Source: Mesorhizobium loti (GTDB lineage: Bacteria > Pseudomonadota > Alphaproteobacteria > Rhizobiales > Rhizobiaceae). From it: DNA of 64,000 nt. Where the stretch lies: positions 3,100,001 to 3,164,000 of the forward strand of contig AP017605.1 in the NCBI GenBank assembly GCA_002356515.1. The letters are read 5' to 3'. Below the pieces are notes generated by a model. It was not told the origin of the DNA. It was given only the letters and a program-made list of their open reading frames with translations, and did not search any database. This document shows positions 8,609-16,884 of this stretch, one piece after another. Position 1 is the first letter of the stretch, and each line of letters begins with the position of its first letter. Made by a program: the position numbers and the translations under genes.

Positions 8609-9604
8609 ATGAAATTCGTGACCAGCATTCTCAACCGCCGCGCCGTGATGGCTCTGGCAGCAGCCTCGATGCTCGCCGGCGTCATGCATTCGGCGCCGGT
8701 TTCGGCGGCGGACGTGACCATTCCGATCATCGTCAAGGACACAACGTCCTTCTACTGGCAGATCGTGCTCGCTGGCGCCCGCAAGGCCGGCAAGGATCTC
8801 GGCGTCAACGTGCCGGAGCTCGGCGCCCAGGCTGAAACCGACGTCAACGGCCAGATCTCCATCCTCGAGAACGCCGTCGCCGGCAACCCGGCCGCCGTCG
8901 TCATCGCGCCGACCGAAGCCAAGGCGCTCGGCAAGCCGATCGACGAGGCAGCAAGCAAGGTCAAGGTGATCGGCATCGACTCCAGCGCCGACTCCAAGGC
9001 CTTTACCTCGTTCCTGACCACCGACAACGTCCAGGGCGGCCGCGTCGCCGCGGACGGTCTTGCAGCGGCCATCGGTGCGGCCAATGGCGGCAAGGTCGAA
9101 GGCAAGGTAGCCCTGATCACCGCGCTGCCCGGCGCCGGCTCGCTCGAGCAGCGCGCCCAGGGCTTCAAGGAACAGCTCAAGGCCAAATATCCCGGCCTCG
9201 AACTGGTCGCCGACAAATATGCCGACGGCCAGGCCACCACCGGCCTCAACATCGCGACTGACCTGATCACCGCCAATCCGGACCTGAAGGGCATCTTCGC
9301 CTCCAACCTGATCATGGCGCAGGGCGTCGGTCAGGCGATCGCCGAGAACAATCTTGCCGGTAAGGTCGGGCTGATCGGCTTCGATAGCGACGAGAAGCTG
9401 ATCAAGTTCCTGAATGACGGCGTCATTTCCGGCCTCGTCGTCCAGGATCCCTATCGGATGGGCTATGACGGCATCAAGACCGCGCTCGCCGCTTCGAAGG
9501 GCGAGAAGGTCGAGGCCAATGTCGACACCGGTGCCAACCTCGTCACCAAGGCCAACATGAAGGAACCCAAGATCGACGCGCTGCTCAACCCGAAGCTCAA
9601 CTGA
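8609..9604 (+). CDS. CUT2 sugar ABC transporter, periplasmic binding protein
   Basis: 331 residues with a signal peptide ending in SAPVSAA, then a Peripla_BP_4-type type I fold. The fold shows DTTSFYWQIVLAGARKAGKDLG, an APTEA(K) ligand loop, GIDSSAD, FASNLIMAQG and GFDSDEKLI. It delivers a sugar to the ATPase/permease pair encoded downstream. The ATG has a strong GGGAGGAAT ribosome site. A perfect stem-loop (9626-9650) separates it from the ATPase gene, probably allowing more binding protein than membrane components. The sugar cannot be read from sequence; context suggests an aldose oxidised by the upstream dehydrogenase. Confidence 0.92.
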   Translation: MKFVTSILNRRAVMALAAASMLAGVMHSAPVSAADVTIPIIVKDTTSFYWQIVLAGARKAGKDLGVNVPELGAQAETDVNGQISILENAVAGNPAAVVIAPTEAKALGKPIDEAASKVKVIGIDSSADSKAFTSFLTTDNVQGGRVAADGLAAAIGAANGGKVEGKVALITALPGAGSLEQRAQGFKEQLKAKYPGLELVADKYADGQATTGLNIATDLITANPDLKGIFASNLIMAQGVGQAIAENNLAGKVGLIGFDSDEKLIKFLNDGVISGLVVQDPYRMGYDGIKTALAASKGEKVEANVDTGANLVTKANMKEPKIDALLNPKLN

Positions 9605-9625
9605 GCCTTCGCGTAGCCGTACTCG

Positions 9626-9650
9626 TTTCCGGGGCCTCGTGCCCCGGAAA
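9626..9650. terminator. Stem-loop after binding-protein gene
   Basis: TTTCCGGGGC (9626-9635) pairs perfectly with GCCCCGGAAA (9641-9650) around a 5 nt loop. No T-run follows. It is more likely an mRNA-stabilising or attenuating hairpin between the binding-protein and ATPase genes than a full terminator. Confidence 0.6.
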
Positions 9651-9735
9651 CGACAGCCATATCGCTTGGAAATCCGCCAAGCTGGGCTAGGTTGCTCTTG
9701 CGGGCATTTCAAAGCCTCGCCGCGCGCCAAATCGT

Positions 9736-9761
9736 GAGGCCAATCTGGGAGGCCAATCTGG
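9736..9761 (+). repeat. 13 bp tandem duplication carrying the ribosome site
   Basis: GAGGCCAATCTGG occurs twice head to tail (9736-9748 and 9749-9761), followed by GAGGA just before the ATG at 9772. The second boundary therefore recreates the Shine-Dalgarno sequence, leaving several GGGAGG-like sites in a row. Confidence 0.8.
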
Positions 9762-9771
9762 GAGGATTGTC

Positions 9772-11325
9772 ATGACATCGACGGCGCAAGACCTGCACCC
9801 TGCCCCCGTGCTGGAGCCCGGCAGGACGATCCTCGAACTGCGCGGCCTCGAGAAGAAATATCCCGGCACCCATGCGCTGAAGCCGGTGACACTGGCTTTC
9901 AAGTCCGGCGAAATCCACGCCATCGTCGGCGAAAACGGTGCCGGCAAATCCACCCTGATCAAGCTTCTGACCGGCGTCATGCCGCGCACATCAGGCGATG
10001 TCATCTGGGAAGGCAAGCCGGCGGCGCTGGCAACCCCGCATGAGGCGATGGCGCTCGGCATCAATGCCGTGCATCAGGAAGTCGTGCTCTGCCGTCATTT
10101 GACCGTCGCCGCCAACATGTTCCTCGGCGAGGAGAATTCGCGTTTCGGCATCCTGCAGCAGCGCGCCATGGTCAAGGAAGCGCAGAAGATCATCGACGAT
10201 CTCGGCTTCGACCTGCCGGCGCATGTCGTGCTCGGCGACCTTACCATCGGCCAGCAGCAGTTGATCGCCGCCGCCCGCGCCACCGTGCGCGGCACCAAAT
10301 TCCTGATCTTCGATGAGCCGACCGCCTACCTCACCCGCAAGGAGGCAGACCAGCTTTTCACGCTGATCCGCCGGCTGAAGGGCGAAGGCGTGACGATCAT
10401 CTACATCAGCCATCGCATGGAGGAAGTCTTCGAGCTCGCCGATCGCGTCTCCGTGCTGCGCGACGGCACGCTGGTCGGCACCAGGAACATTGCCGAGACC
10501 AACGATGCCGAACTGGTCAAGATGATGATCAACCGCTCGATCGAGCAGGTCTATCACAAGGAGCACTTCACGCCGGGAGCCGTGATCGTCGAGGCCAGGA
10601 ACCTCTCGGGCAAGGGTTTCGAAAATGTCTCGATGACGGTCCGCGCTGGCGAGATCGTCGGGCTCTACGGGCTGATCGGCGCCGGACGTAGCGAGTTCGT
10701 CACCACCCTCTATGGGCGTCATAAGAAGTCGGCTGGCCAGATCCTGTGGGAGGGCAAGCCGGTTCAGATCAATTCCGAACATGACGCGATCAAGCTCGGC
10801 ATGGCGCTGGCGCCGGAAAGCCGCCGCGACCAGGGCCTCTGCCTCAATTTGCCGGTCGGGCTCAATCTCAACCTGCCGATCTACAAGCGCATTTCCAAGA
10901 ACCTGTTGATCTCCGGCACGCAGGAAAAGACCCAGGCCGACCGCCAGATCGCGGATCTGCGCATCAAGACGCCGACACGCAATGCGCTGGCCTCCAGCCT
11001 GTCGGGCGGCAATCAGCAGAAGATCGTCATCGGCAAATGGCTGGCGCATGGCGCCAAGCTGTTCATCTTCGACGAGCCGACGGTCGGCGTCGATGTCGGC
11101 ACCAAGGCTGAGATCTACCGCCTGTTCGGCGCACTCTTGTCGAAGGGCGCCGGCATCATCCTGATCTCGTCCTATCTGCCGGAAGTCTATGAGCTGGCCG
11201 ACACGCTGCATGTGTTCCGCCGCGGCAAGCTGGTGGCGACACACGGCTTCCGCACCGCCGATCACGAGGAAATTCTCACACAGGCGCTCGCCGAGAAACA
11301 AGAAAAGCTGGGAGGAAAGACATGA
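9772..11325 (+). CDS. CUT2 sugar ABC transporter, double ATPase (RbsA/MglA type)
   Basis: 517 residues with two fused nucleotide-binding domains. Domain 1 has Walker A GENGAGKST (about 55-63), an atypical signature LTIGQQQL, Walker B FLIFDEPT and H-loop YISHRM. Domain 2 has the degenerate Walker A usual for this family (GLIGAGRSE), signature LSGGNQQK and Walker B LFIFDEPTVGVDVG. It powers sugar import with the permease whose start overlaps its stop by 4 bp (ATGA). A tandem-duplicated ribosome site precedes it. The family is sure and the substrate unknown. Confidence 0.93.
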   Translation: MTSTAQDLHPAPVLEPGRTILELRGLEKKYPGTHALKPVTLAFKSGEIHAIVGENGAGKSTLIKLLTGVMPRTSGDVIWEGKPAALATPHEAMALGINAVHQEVVLCRHLTVAANMFLGEENSRFGILQQRAMVKEAQKIIDDLGFDLPAHVVLGDLTIGQQQLIAAARATVRGTKFLIFDEPTAYLTRKEADQLFTLIRRLKGEGVTIIYISHRMEEVFELADRVSVLRDGTLVGTRNIAETNDAELVKMMINRSIEQVYHKEHFTPGAVIVEARNLSGKGFENVSMTVRAGEIVGLYGLIGAGRSEFVTTLYGRHKKSAGQILWEGKPVQINSEHDAIKLGMALAPESRRDQGLCLNLPVGLNLNLPIYKRISKNLLISGTQEKTQADRQIADLRIKTPTRNALASSLSGGNQQKIVIGKWLAHGAKLFIFDEPTVGVDVGTKAEIYRLFGALLSKGAGIILISSYLPEVYELADTLHVFRRGKLVATHGFRTADHEEILTQALAEKQEKLGGKT

Positions 11326-12290
11326 GCACCGAGGCGATTCCTGCCGAAAAACCCAAGCGCAATTACAACGCCCTGTTCGGGCTGACGCTGCTGGCGCTGC
11401 TGGTGCTGCTCTGGGTCATCCTGTCGCTGTCGACATCGAGCTTCGCCTCGGCCAACAACATCTCGAACCTTCTGCGTCAGGGTTCGATGATCGCCATCCT
11501 GGCGGTCGGCCAGACCTTCGTCATCATCACCGGCGGCATCGATCTGTCCGTCGGCGCGGTGGTCGGTTTTGCCACCGTCATCGCGGCGATGCTGATCAAT
11601 GCCGGGGTGCCCGTCTTCCTCGCCATCCTCCTCACCTTGCTGGTCGGCGTTGCCATCGGCCTGTTTCACGGCTTCGGCATCGTCAAGATGGGCCTGCCGC
11701 CCTTCATCATCACGCTGGCGACGCTGACCTCGCTACGCGGCATCGGCCTTCTGATGACCAACGGCAACTCGATCTCGATCAACAACGATGCCTTCCAGGA
11801 GTTCTCGCGCAACTCCTTCCTCGGCGTGCCCAATCTGTTCTGGATGGTGATCCTGGTCGGCATTCCGGCCTATATCTTCCTGCATCACAGCCGTTGGGGC
11901 CGCTACCTCTTCTCGGTCGGCTCCAACGCCGAAGCCTCGCGCCTCTCGGGCGTCAATGTCCAGCGCACCATCTACATGGCCTACACGCTGTCGGGCCTGT
12001 GCGCGGCTTTTGTCGGCGTGCTTCTGGCTTCGCGCATCGGCATCGGCAACCCGACCCAGGCCGAGGGCTGGGAACTGCAGGCGATCGCGTCCTCGGTGAT
12101 CGGCGGCACCTCGCTGTTCGGTGCGGTCGGCTCGGTGCACGGCCCGCTGCTCGGCGCCTTCATTCTGGCGACCATCAACAACGGCGCCAACCTGCTCAAC
12201 GTCAACGCCTTCTGGCAGCGCATCATCACCGGCGTGCTGATCATCGTCATCGTCTACTTCGACGGCCTGCGCCGCCGCGGCGGCAAGTGA
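11322..12290 (+). CDS. CUT2 sugar ABC transporter permease (RbsC type)
   Basis: 322 residues with eight to ten hydrophobic segments and the family motif GQTFVIITGGIDLSVGAVVGF near residue 65. Conserved loops FHGFGIVKMGLPPFIITLAT and QAIASSVIGGTSLFGAVGSV follow. The start overlaps the ATPase stop (ATGA), indicating translational coupling. It forms the membrane channel for the sugar bound by the protein encoded at 8609. A 10 bp perfect stem-loop lies just after the stop. Confidence 0.93.
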   Translation: MSTEAIPAEKPKRNYNALFGLTLLALLVLLWVILSLSTSSFASANNISNLLRQGSMIAILAVGQTFVIITGGIDLSVGAVVGFATVIAAMLINAGVPVFLAILLTLLVGVAIGLFHGFGIVKMGLPPFIITLATLTSLRGIGLLMTNGNSISINNDAFQEFSRNSFLGVPNLFWMVILVGIPAYIFLHHSRWGRYLFSVGSNAEASRLSGVNVQRTIYMAYTLSGLCAAFVGVLLASRIGIGNPTQAEGWELQAIASSVIGGTSLFGAVGSVHGPLLGAFILATINNGANLLNVNAFWQRIITGVLIIVIVYFDGLRRRGGK

Positions 12291-12305
12291 TCACCACCGA
12301 GATCG

Positions 12306-12335
12306 ATCGCCGGCCTGTCATGACGGGCCGGCGAT
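12306..12335. terminator. Stem-loop after the CUT2 permease gene
   Basis: ATCGCCGGCC (12306-12315) pairs perfectly with GGCCGGCGAT (12326-12335), followed by TTTCAT. It lies 15 bp after the permease stop and 27 bp before the alcohol dehydrogenase start. It may act as a partial terminator. Confidence 0.5.
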
Positions 12336-12361
12336 TTCATAAACCTTGACTGGATTGAAGC

Positions 12362-13378
12362 ATGAAAGCCGTCGTTTGCCGCTCGCCCGGCGACCTTGTC
12401 CTGGAAGACCGCCCCGCACCCGGTTCGCCATCAGCCGGCTGGGCGCTGGTCGCGGTCAGCCATGTCGGCATCTGCGGCACCGACTACCACATTTTCGAGG
12501 GCAAGCACCCGTTTCTCGCCTACCCCCGCATCATGGGCCATGAAGTGTCGGGAACGATCGTCGAGACCGGTGACGGTGTCGATCTTGCCATTGGCGAACC
12601 GGTCGTCATCAACCCCTATCTCTCCTGCGGCAAATGCATCGCCTGTCGGCACGGCAAACCGAATTGCTGCGTCAGGATCGAGGTACTCGGCGTCCATCGC
12701 GACGGCGCCATGTGCGAACATATCCTTGTCCCGGCGCAAAATCTCTATCCGGCCAATGGCCTGTCGCTGGCCGACGCCGCCGCCGTCGAATTCCTGGCCA
12801 TCGGCGCGCATGCCGTGCGGCGCTCGCGCGCCGATCCAGGCGCCCGTGCGCTGGTCATCGGCGCCGGCCCGATCGGGCTCGGCAACGCCATCTTCGCCCG
12901 CATTGCCGGCCTCGACGTGACGCTGCTCGACATGAGCAGTGAACGCCTTGCCTTCGCCGAAAACGAACTTGGTTTCAGTGTGCTCGACGGCTCGCGCGGA
13001 GCGGTGCCCGACCTGGTCAGGGAGGCGACATCAGGCGAAGGCTTCGACGTGGTCTTCGACGCCACCGGCAACACCCAGTCGGTGCAATCGGCCTTCGCCC
13101 ATGTCGCGCATGGCGGGACGCTGGTGCTGGTCAGCGTCGTCAAGGACGACATTACCTTTTCCGACCCGGAATTCCACAAGCGTGAAATGACGCTGGTCGG
13201 CAGCCGCAATGCGCTCAAGGCCGATTTCGACCACGTCGCCGCCTCGATCCGCAACGGCGCCGTGCCCATGGCCAAGCTCGTCACCCACCGCACAACGCTG
13301 GCCGGCACGCCGAGCGATCTCGCGCGCTGGGCGCACGAAAAGTCCGGCCTGATCAAGGCTGTGATCGAGGTGGGGTAG
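12362..13378 (+). CDS. Zinc-dependent medium-chain alcohol/sugar-acid dehydrogenase
   Basis: 338 residues. Catalytic zinc ligands are C38 (GICGTD) and H60-E61 (MGHEVSG). The structural zinc lobe has the four-Cys set CGKCIACRHGKPNC (89-102), and the NAD site is IGAGPIGLG. It resembles L-galactonate 5-dehydrogenase, threonine dehydrogenase and sorbitol dehydrogenase relatives. As the last gene of the group, it may oxidise the aldonate or the 2-keto-3-deoxy acid formed by the upstream aldose dehydrogenase and UxaA-type dehydratase. Which of these applies cannot be decided from sequence. Confidence 0.85.
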   Translation: MKAVVCRSPGDLVLEDRPAPGSPSAGWALVAVSHVGICGTDYHIFEGKHPFLAYPRIMGHEVSGTIVETGDGVDLAIGEPVVINPYLSCGKCIACRHGKPNCCVRIEVLGVHRDGAMCEHILVPAQNLYPANGLSLADAAAVEFLAIGAHAVRRSRADPGARALVIGAGPIGLGNAIFARIAGLDVTLLDMSSERLAFAENELGFSVLDGSRGAVPDLVREATSGEGFDVVFDATGNTQSVQSAFAHVAHGGTLVLVSVVKDDITFSDPEFHKREMTLVGSRNALKADFDHVAASIRNGAVPMAKLVTHRTTLAGTPSDLARWAHEKSGLIKAVIEVG

Positions 13379-13393
13379 CCGGCCGCCGCCCCC

Positions 13394-14143
13394 CTACAGC
13401 GCCGACAGCCTCAGCTCCACCCGCTCCGCCGGAAAGCGCGAGTCGGAAAACTGGATCGGCTGGCCGTCCGGCGTGACGTTGACCGCCACCGTCACCAGCA
13501 CGATGGCACCTGGCTGCAGGTCGAGGTCGGCAAGATCGGCCGCATCGGCATGGCGCGCCGACAGCACGGTCGATTGCCTGAGATAGTCGTCGATGCCGAA
13601 GCGGGCCAGCGACGCGGTGATCGAGCCGGTCTCGGCCATCGCCTTGTCGATGCCGGCAAAGCGCCTGGCCTCGAACCAAGCGGCAGCGCGCGACACAGCC
13701 CGTCCATCGGCTTCGCCGCGTGTCTCCAGCCTGATCACCTCGGTCCCCCTGGTTAATCCGAGGCCCTCGGCGACGCGCGGGCTGGCCGGCTCGACCGATG
13801 AGGCAAGCAGCACGATGTGCCGTTCCGAGGTCTGCCCTTGCAGGCCTGTCGAAAACCGCGTGCGCGCGCCGATCGGATAGGATAGCCGCTTGCGCGACAA
13901 GACGAAGGTGCCGCGCCCCTGCTCCGCCCGCAGCACGCCTTCCTGCACAAGCGCCGATATGGCGCTGCGCACCGTGTGGCGGTTGACGCCATAGCGCTCG
14001 GCCAGCACCACCTCTGGCGGCAGCGCGGCATTCTCGGCGAAATCGCCGGTGGCGATCGCCTGCAGGATCCTATCGGCAATCTGCCGCCATAGCGAGACGC
14101 CGCTGCGCCGCTCGATGCTGTCGGCTTCCTGTCGCCCGATCAT
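13394..14143 (-). CDS. phnF: GntR/HutC-family regulator of phosphonate use (PhnF)
   Basis: 249 residues from the ATG at 14143. The N-terminal winged helix (LPPEVVLAERYGVNRHTVRSAISALVQEGVLRAEQGRGTF, about 40-80) is followed by a UTRA ligand domain ending FSDSRFPAERVELRLS. It is divergent from phnG with 126 bp between, containing a Pho box and an 8 bp-arm dyad that is probably its operator. PhnF proteins repress phn genes until a phosphonate or related ligand is present. Longer upstream frames cover the promoter and were not used. Confidence 0.9.
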   Translation of the reverse strand: MIGRQEADSIERRSGVSLWRQIADRILQAIATGDFAENAALPPEVVLAERYGVNRHTVRSAISALVQEGVLRAEQGRGTFVLSRKRLSYPIGARTRFSTGLQGQTSERHIVLLASSVEPASPRVAEGLGLTRGTEVIRLETRGEADGRAVSRAAAWFEARRFAGIDKAMAETGSITASLARFGIDDYLRQSTVLSARHADAADLADLDLQPGAIVLVTVAVNVTPDGQPIQFSDSRFPAERVELRLSAL

Positions 14144-14166
14144 GATTTGCCCCAGCCTTCTATCCC

Positions 14167-14184
14167 CTGTCATCCACCCGTCAT
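14167..14184 (+). promoter_or_regulatory. Pho box upstream of phnG
   Basis: CTGTCAT (14167-14173), four bases, then CCGTCAT (14178-14184). This matches the PhoB consensus CTGTCATNNNNCTGTCAT with one difference and the correct 11 bp period. Two TATAAT-like hexamers follow at 14206-14211 and 14215-14220. Phosphate-starvation induction of the phnG operon is expected. Confidence 0.75.
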
Positions 14185-14219
14185 GGACTCGCGCTACGTA
14201 GTATGTATAATTTGTATAA

Positions 14220-14239
14220 TTGTCTATATCAATAGACAA
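14220..14239. promoter_or_regulatory. Probable PhnF operator
   Basis: TTGTCTAT (14220-14227) and ATAGACAA (14232-14239) form a perfect dyad around ATCA. It sits immediately after the -10-like sequences and 30 bp before the phnG start. The GTCTATA core resembles HutC-subfamily operators, to which PhnF belongs. Binding would block transcription or early elongation. Confidence 0.65.
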
Positions 14240-14268
14240 ATTTAACAAAGAGGAATTTAACAAAGAGG
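14239..14268 (+). repeat. 15 bp tandem duplication carrying the phnG ribosome site
   Basis: AATTTAACAAAGAGG occurs twice in a row (14239-14253 and 14254-14268), directly before the phnG ATG at 14270. Each copy contains the AAAGAGG Shine-Dalgarno, giving two ribosome sites 15 nt apart. Confidence 0.85.
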
Positions 14269-14269
14269 A

Positions 14270-14740
14270 ATGCTGCCGATGCGAGGACAGGAAGCCCGCG
14301 ACCAGGCCGAACGCAAGGCCGCCATGGCGACGCTGGCGCAATCGAGCGGTGACGACATCGTCCGGCTCTGGAATGAGGCCGGCCTGCCTTCGCAGGCCGA
14401 ACTGCTGCGCGGTCCCGAGACCGGGCTGGTGACGCTGCGCGGCCGCATCGGCGGCGGCGGCGCACCCTTCAATGTCGGCGAGGCGACCGTCACCCGCGCC
14501 ACCGTCCGGCTGCCGTCGGGACAGGTCGGCCATTGCTACGCGCTTGGCCGCGACAAGCAGAAGGCGAAGCTGGCGGCAATAGCCGACGCGCTCTGGCAGG
14601 ACCCAGCCCGCCGCGCCGAGGTGGAGACCAGGCTGATCGCGCCTTTGCGGTCGGCGCTCGCCACCGCCCAGGAAAAACGTCGCGCCGAGACGGCGGCAAC
14701 GAAGGTGGATTTCTTCACCATGGTTCGCGGAGAAGACTGA
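14270..14740 (+). CDS. phnG: C-P lyase core subunit PhnG
   Basis: 156 residues, first gene of the carbon-phosphorus lyase operon. It carries the PhnG pattern LLRGPETGLVTLRGRIGGGGAPFNVGEATVTRATV and VGHCYALGRDKQKA near the middle. PhnG, H, I and J form the core complex that converts alkylphosphonates to ribosyl phosphonates and then releases the hydrocarbon. Its stop overlaps the phnH start. Expression is probably controlled by the Pho box and PhnF dyad upstream. An ATG three codons in (14279) is an alternative, but the ribosome site favours 14270. Confidence 0.95.
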   Translation: MLPMRGQEARDQAERKAAMATLAQSSGDDIVRLWNEAGLPSQAELLRGPETGLVTLRGRIGGGGAPFNVGEATVTRATVRLPSGQVGHCYALGRDKQKAKLAAIADALWQDPARRAEVETRLIAPLRSALATAQEKRRAETAATKVDFFTMVRGED

Positions 14741-15351
14741 TGGATATCGCAGCGCAATCGATCGAGGGCGGCTTCGCCGATCCGGTCTTCAACGCCCAGA
14801 CGGTGTTTCGCGCGGTGATGGACGCGATGGCGCGGCCGGGCAGCGTGCAGCCTTTGCCGGCCTTGGCCCGCCCACCCGCGCCGCTCTCGGGAACTGCTGG
14901 CGCCGTGGCATTGGCGCTGTGCGACAACGACACGCCGCTCTGGCTCGACCCCGCCTTGCACACCTCCGCCGCGATCGGCTCATGGCTTGGCTTCCACACC
15001 GGCGCGCCACTCGCCAACACGCCTGCCGACGCGCATTTCGCCTTTGTCGCCACGCCTGCCGAGATGATGGCGCTCGACGGCTTTTCGCAGGGAACGCAGG
15101 ATTATCCCGATAGGTCGACCACCCTGATCCTGCAGGTCGGCGATCTGACCTCCGGCGTTCCGCTGTTGCTCGAAGGCCCAGGCATCGAAGCCAGCGCCAC
15201 GATCGCCCCGGCGCAGATGCCGCGTCACTTCATCGAGCAGTGGAAGCAGAACATCCAGCGCTTTCCACGCGGCGTCGACATCATCCTCGCTACGCCGGAA
15301 GGCATAGCCTGCCTGCCGCGCACCACGCGCATCAAGACGATGGAGGCTTGA
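14740..15351 (+). CDS. phnH: C-P lyase core subunit PhnH
   Basis: 203 residues from the ATG overlapping the phnG stop (TGATG). It shows PhnH hallmarks: GGFADPVFNAQTVFRAVMDAMARPG at the N-terminus, a central TGAPLANTPADAHFAF, and a C-terminal WKQNIQRFPRGVDIIL. It is a structural core subunit with a PLP-transferase-like fold lacking cofactor. The next gene, phnI, starts 2 bp after its stop, so the genes are tightly coupled. Confidence 0.95.
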   Translation: MDIAAQSIEGGFADPVFNAQTVFRAVMDAMARPGSVQPLPALARPPAPLSGTAGAVALALCDNDTPLWLDPALHTSAAIGSWLGFHTGAPLANTPADAHFAFVATPAEMMALDGFSQGTQDYPDRSTTLILQVGDLTSGVPLLLEGPGIEASATIAPAQMPRHFIEQWKQNIQRFPRGVDIILATPEGIACLPRTTRIKTMEA

Positions 15352-15353
15352 AG

Positions 15354-16466
15354 ATGTATGTCGCGGTAAAAGGCGGCGAAGCCGCAATCGCCAACGCCCA
15401 CAGCCTGCTTGCCGACCGCCGGCGCGGCGACCGTTCGGTGCCGGCGCTGCGCCTCGACCAGATCGTCGAGCAGCTGGCGCTCGGCGTCGACCGGGTGATG
15501 AGCGAAGGCTCGCTCTACGACCGGGAACTCGCGGCACTCGCCATCGTCCAGGCGCGCGGCGACATGATCGAGGCGATCTTCCTGGTGCGCGCCTATCGCA
15601 CCACGCTGCCGCGCTTCGGCTACACCAAGCCGATCGACACCGGCGCCATGCTGGTCGAACGGCGCGTCTCGGCGACCTACAAGGACCTGCCCGGCGGCCA
15701 GCTTCTCGGGCCGACCTTCGACTACACGCACCGGCTGCTCGATCCCGAACTTGCCGCCGGCGCCGATGTCGCCGAACCCTTGCAGCGCGAGACGGAGGCC
15801 CAGGCCATGCCGCGCGTCTCGGCGATCCTCGCCCGCGAGGGCCTGATCGAACCGGATGGCGAGATGCCTGGGGATCATGTGCCCGGCGACATCACCCGCG
15901 AGCCGCTGGAATTCCCGATGGCGCGCGACATCCGCTTGCAGGCGCTGTCGCGCGGCGACGAGGGTTTTCTGCTGGCGCTCGGCTATTCCACCCAGCGCGG
16001 CTATGCCCGCAACCACCCCTTCGTCGGCGAAATCCGCATCGGCGAGGTCGAGCTGGAACTCGACGTCCCCGAACTGCCCTTCGCCGCGCCACTCGGCAAG
16101 GTCCGCGTCACCGAATGCCAGATGGTCAACCAGTTCAAGGGTTCGGCCAAGGCGCCGCCGCAATTCACCCGCGGCTACGGCCTAGTCTTCGGCCAGAGCG
16201 AGCGCAAGGCGATGGCCATGGCGCTGTGCGACCGCGCCCTGCGCGCCTCCGAGCTCGGCGAGGACATTGTCGCCGCCGCCCAGGACGAAGAGTTCGTCAT
16301 CTCGCATTCCGACAATGTCCAGGCGACCGGCTTCGTCGAGCACCTGAAGCTTCCGCACTATGTGGACTTCCAGGCCGAACTCGACCTAGTGCGGCGCATG
16401 CGCGCCGAATACGAGGCACGCGAAAACCCCACCAGGGTGGAAGAAAAGCGGGAGGGCGCGGAATGA
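15354..16466 (+). CDS. phnI: C-P lyase core subunit PhnI (nucleosidase)
   Basis: 370 residues from the ATG at 15354. PhnI, with PhnG, H and L, displaces adenine from ATP by the phosphonate to form ribosyl-1-phosphonate triphosphate. Conserved blocks include MYVAVKGGEAAI, RAYRTTLPRFGY, VSATYKDLPGGQLLGPTFDYTHRLL, FLLALGYSTQRGYARNHPFVGEIR and SHSDNVQATGFVEHLKLPHYVDFQ. The stop overlaps the fosX start (ATGA). Length and motifs are normal. Confidence 0.96.
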   Translation: MYVAVKGGEAAIANAHSLLADRRRGDRSVPALRLDQIVEQLALGVDRVMSEGSLYDRELAALAIVQARGDMIEAIFLVRAYRTTLPRFGYTKPIDTGAMLVERRVSATYKDLPGGQLLGPTFDYTHRLLDPELAAGADVAEPLQRETEAQAMPRVSAILAREGLIEPDGEMPGDHVPGDITREPLEFPMARDIRLQALSRGDEGFLLALGYSTQRGYARNHPFVGEIRIGEVELELDVPELPFAAPLGKVRVTECQMVNQFKGSAKAPPQFTRGYGLVFGQSERKAMAMALCDRALRASELGEDIVAAAQDEEFVISHSDNVQATGFVEHLKLPHYVDFQAELDLVRRMRAEYEARENPTRVEEKREGAE

Positions 16467-16882
16467 TCGAAGGCCTGTCCCACATGACCTTCATCGTCAG
16501 GGATCTCGACCGGATGACTGCCATCCTCAAGGGCGTCTTCGACGCGCGCGAGGTCTATGCCAGCGATGCCGAGCAGTTCTCGCTGTCGCGCGAAAAATTC
16601 TTCCTGATCGGCGACATCTGGATCGCCATCATGCAAGGCGAGGCGCTGCCGGAGCGCAGCTACAACCACATCGCCTTCAAGATCGACGACGCCGATTTCG
16701 ACCACTACGCCGAACGCGTCGGCAGGCTAGGCCTAGACATGCGCCCACCACGCCCACGTGTCGAGGGTGAAGGTCGCTCGATCTATTTCTACGATGACGA
16801 CAACCACATGTTCGAACTGCACACCGGCACGCTCAATGAGCGGCTGGCGCGCTACGCCAGGGGATTGGAGGCCGCGGAATGA
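16463..16882 (+). CDS. fosX: FosX-type Mn-dependent fosfomycin epoxide hydrolase (VOC fold)
   Basis: 139 residues. Metal ligands of the vicinal-oxygen-chelate fold are at the positions known for FosX: H7 (LSHMTF), H69 (YNHIAF) and E118 (MFELHTG). E44 (SREKFF) matches the general-base Glu that distinguishes the hydrolase FosX from thiol-transferase FosA/FosB. A FosX from Mesorhizobium loti encoded with phn genes is known and has modest fosfomycin activity. The native substrate in such operons may be a different phosphonate. It is translationally coupled to phnI. Its stop is 3 bp from the end of a convergent small gene. Confidence 0.92.
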   Translation: MIEGLSHMTFIVRDLDRMTAILKGVFDAREVYASDAEQFSLSREKFFLIGDIWIAIMQGEALPERSYNHIAFKIDDADFDHYAERVGRLGLDMRPPRPRVEGEGRSIYFYDDDNHMFELHTGTLNERLARYARGLEAAE

Positions 16883-16884
16883 CC

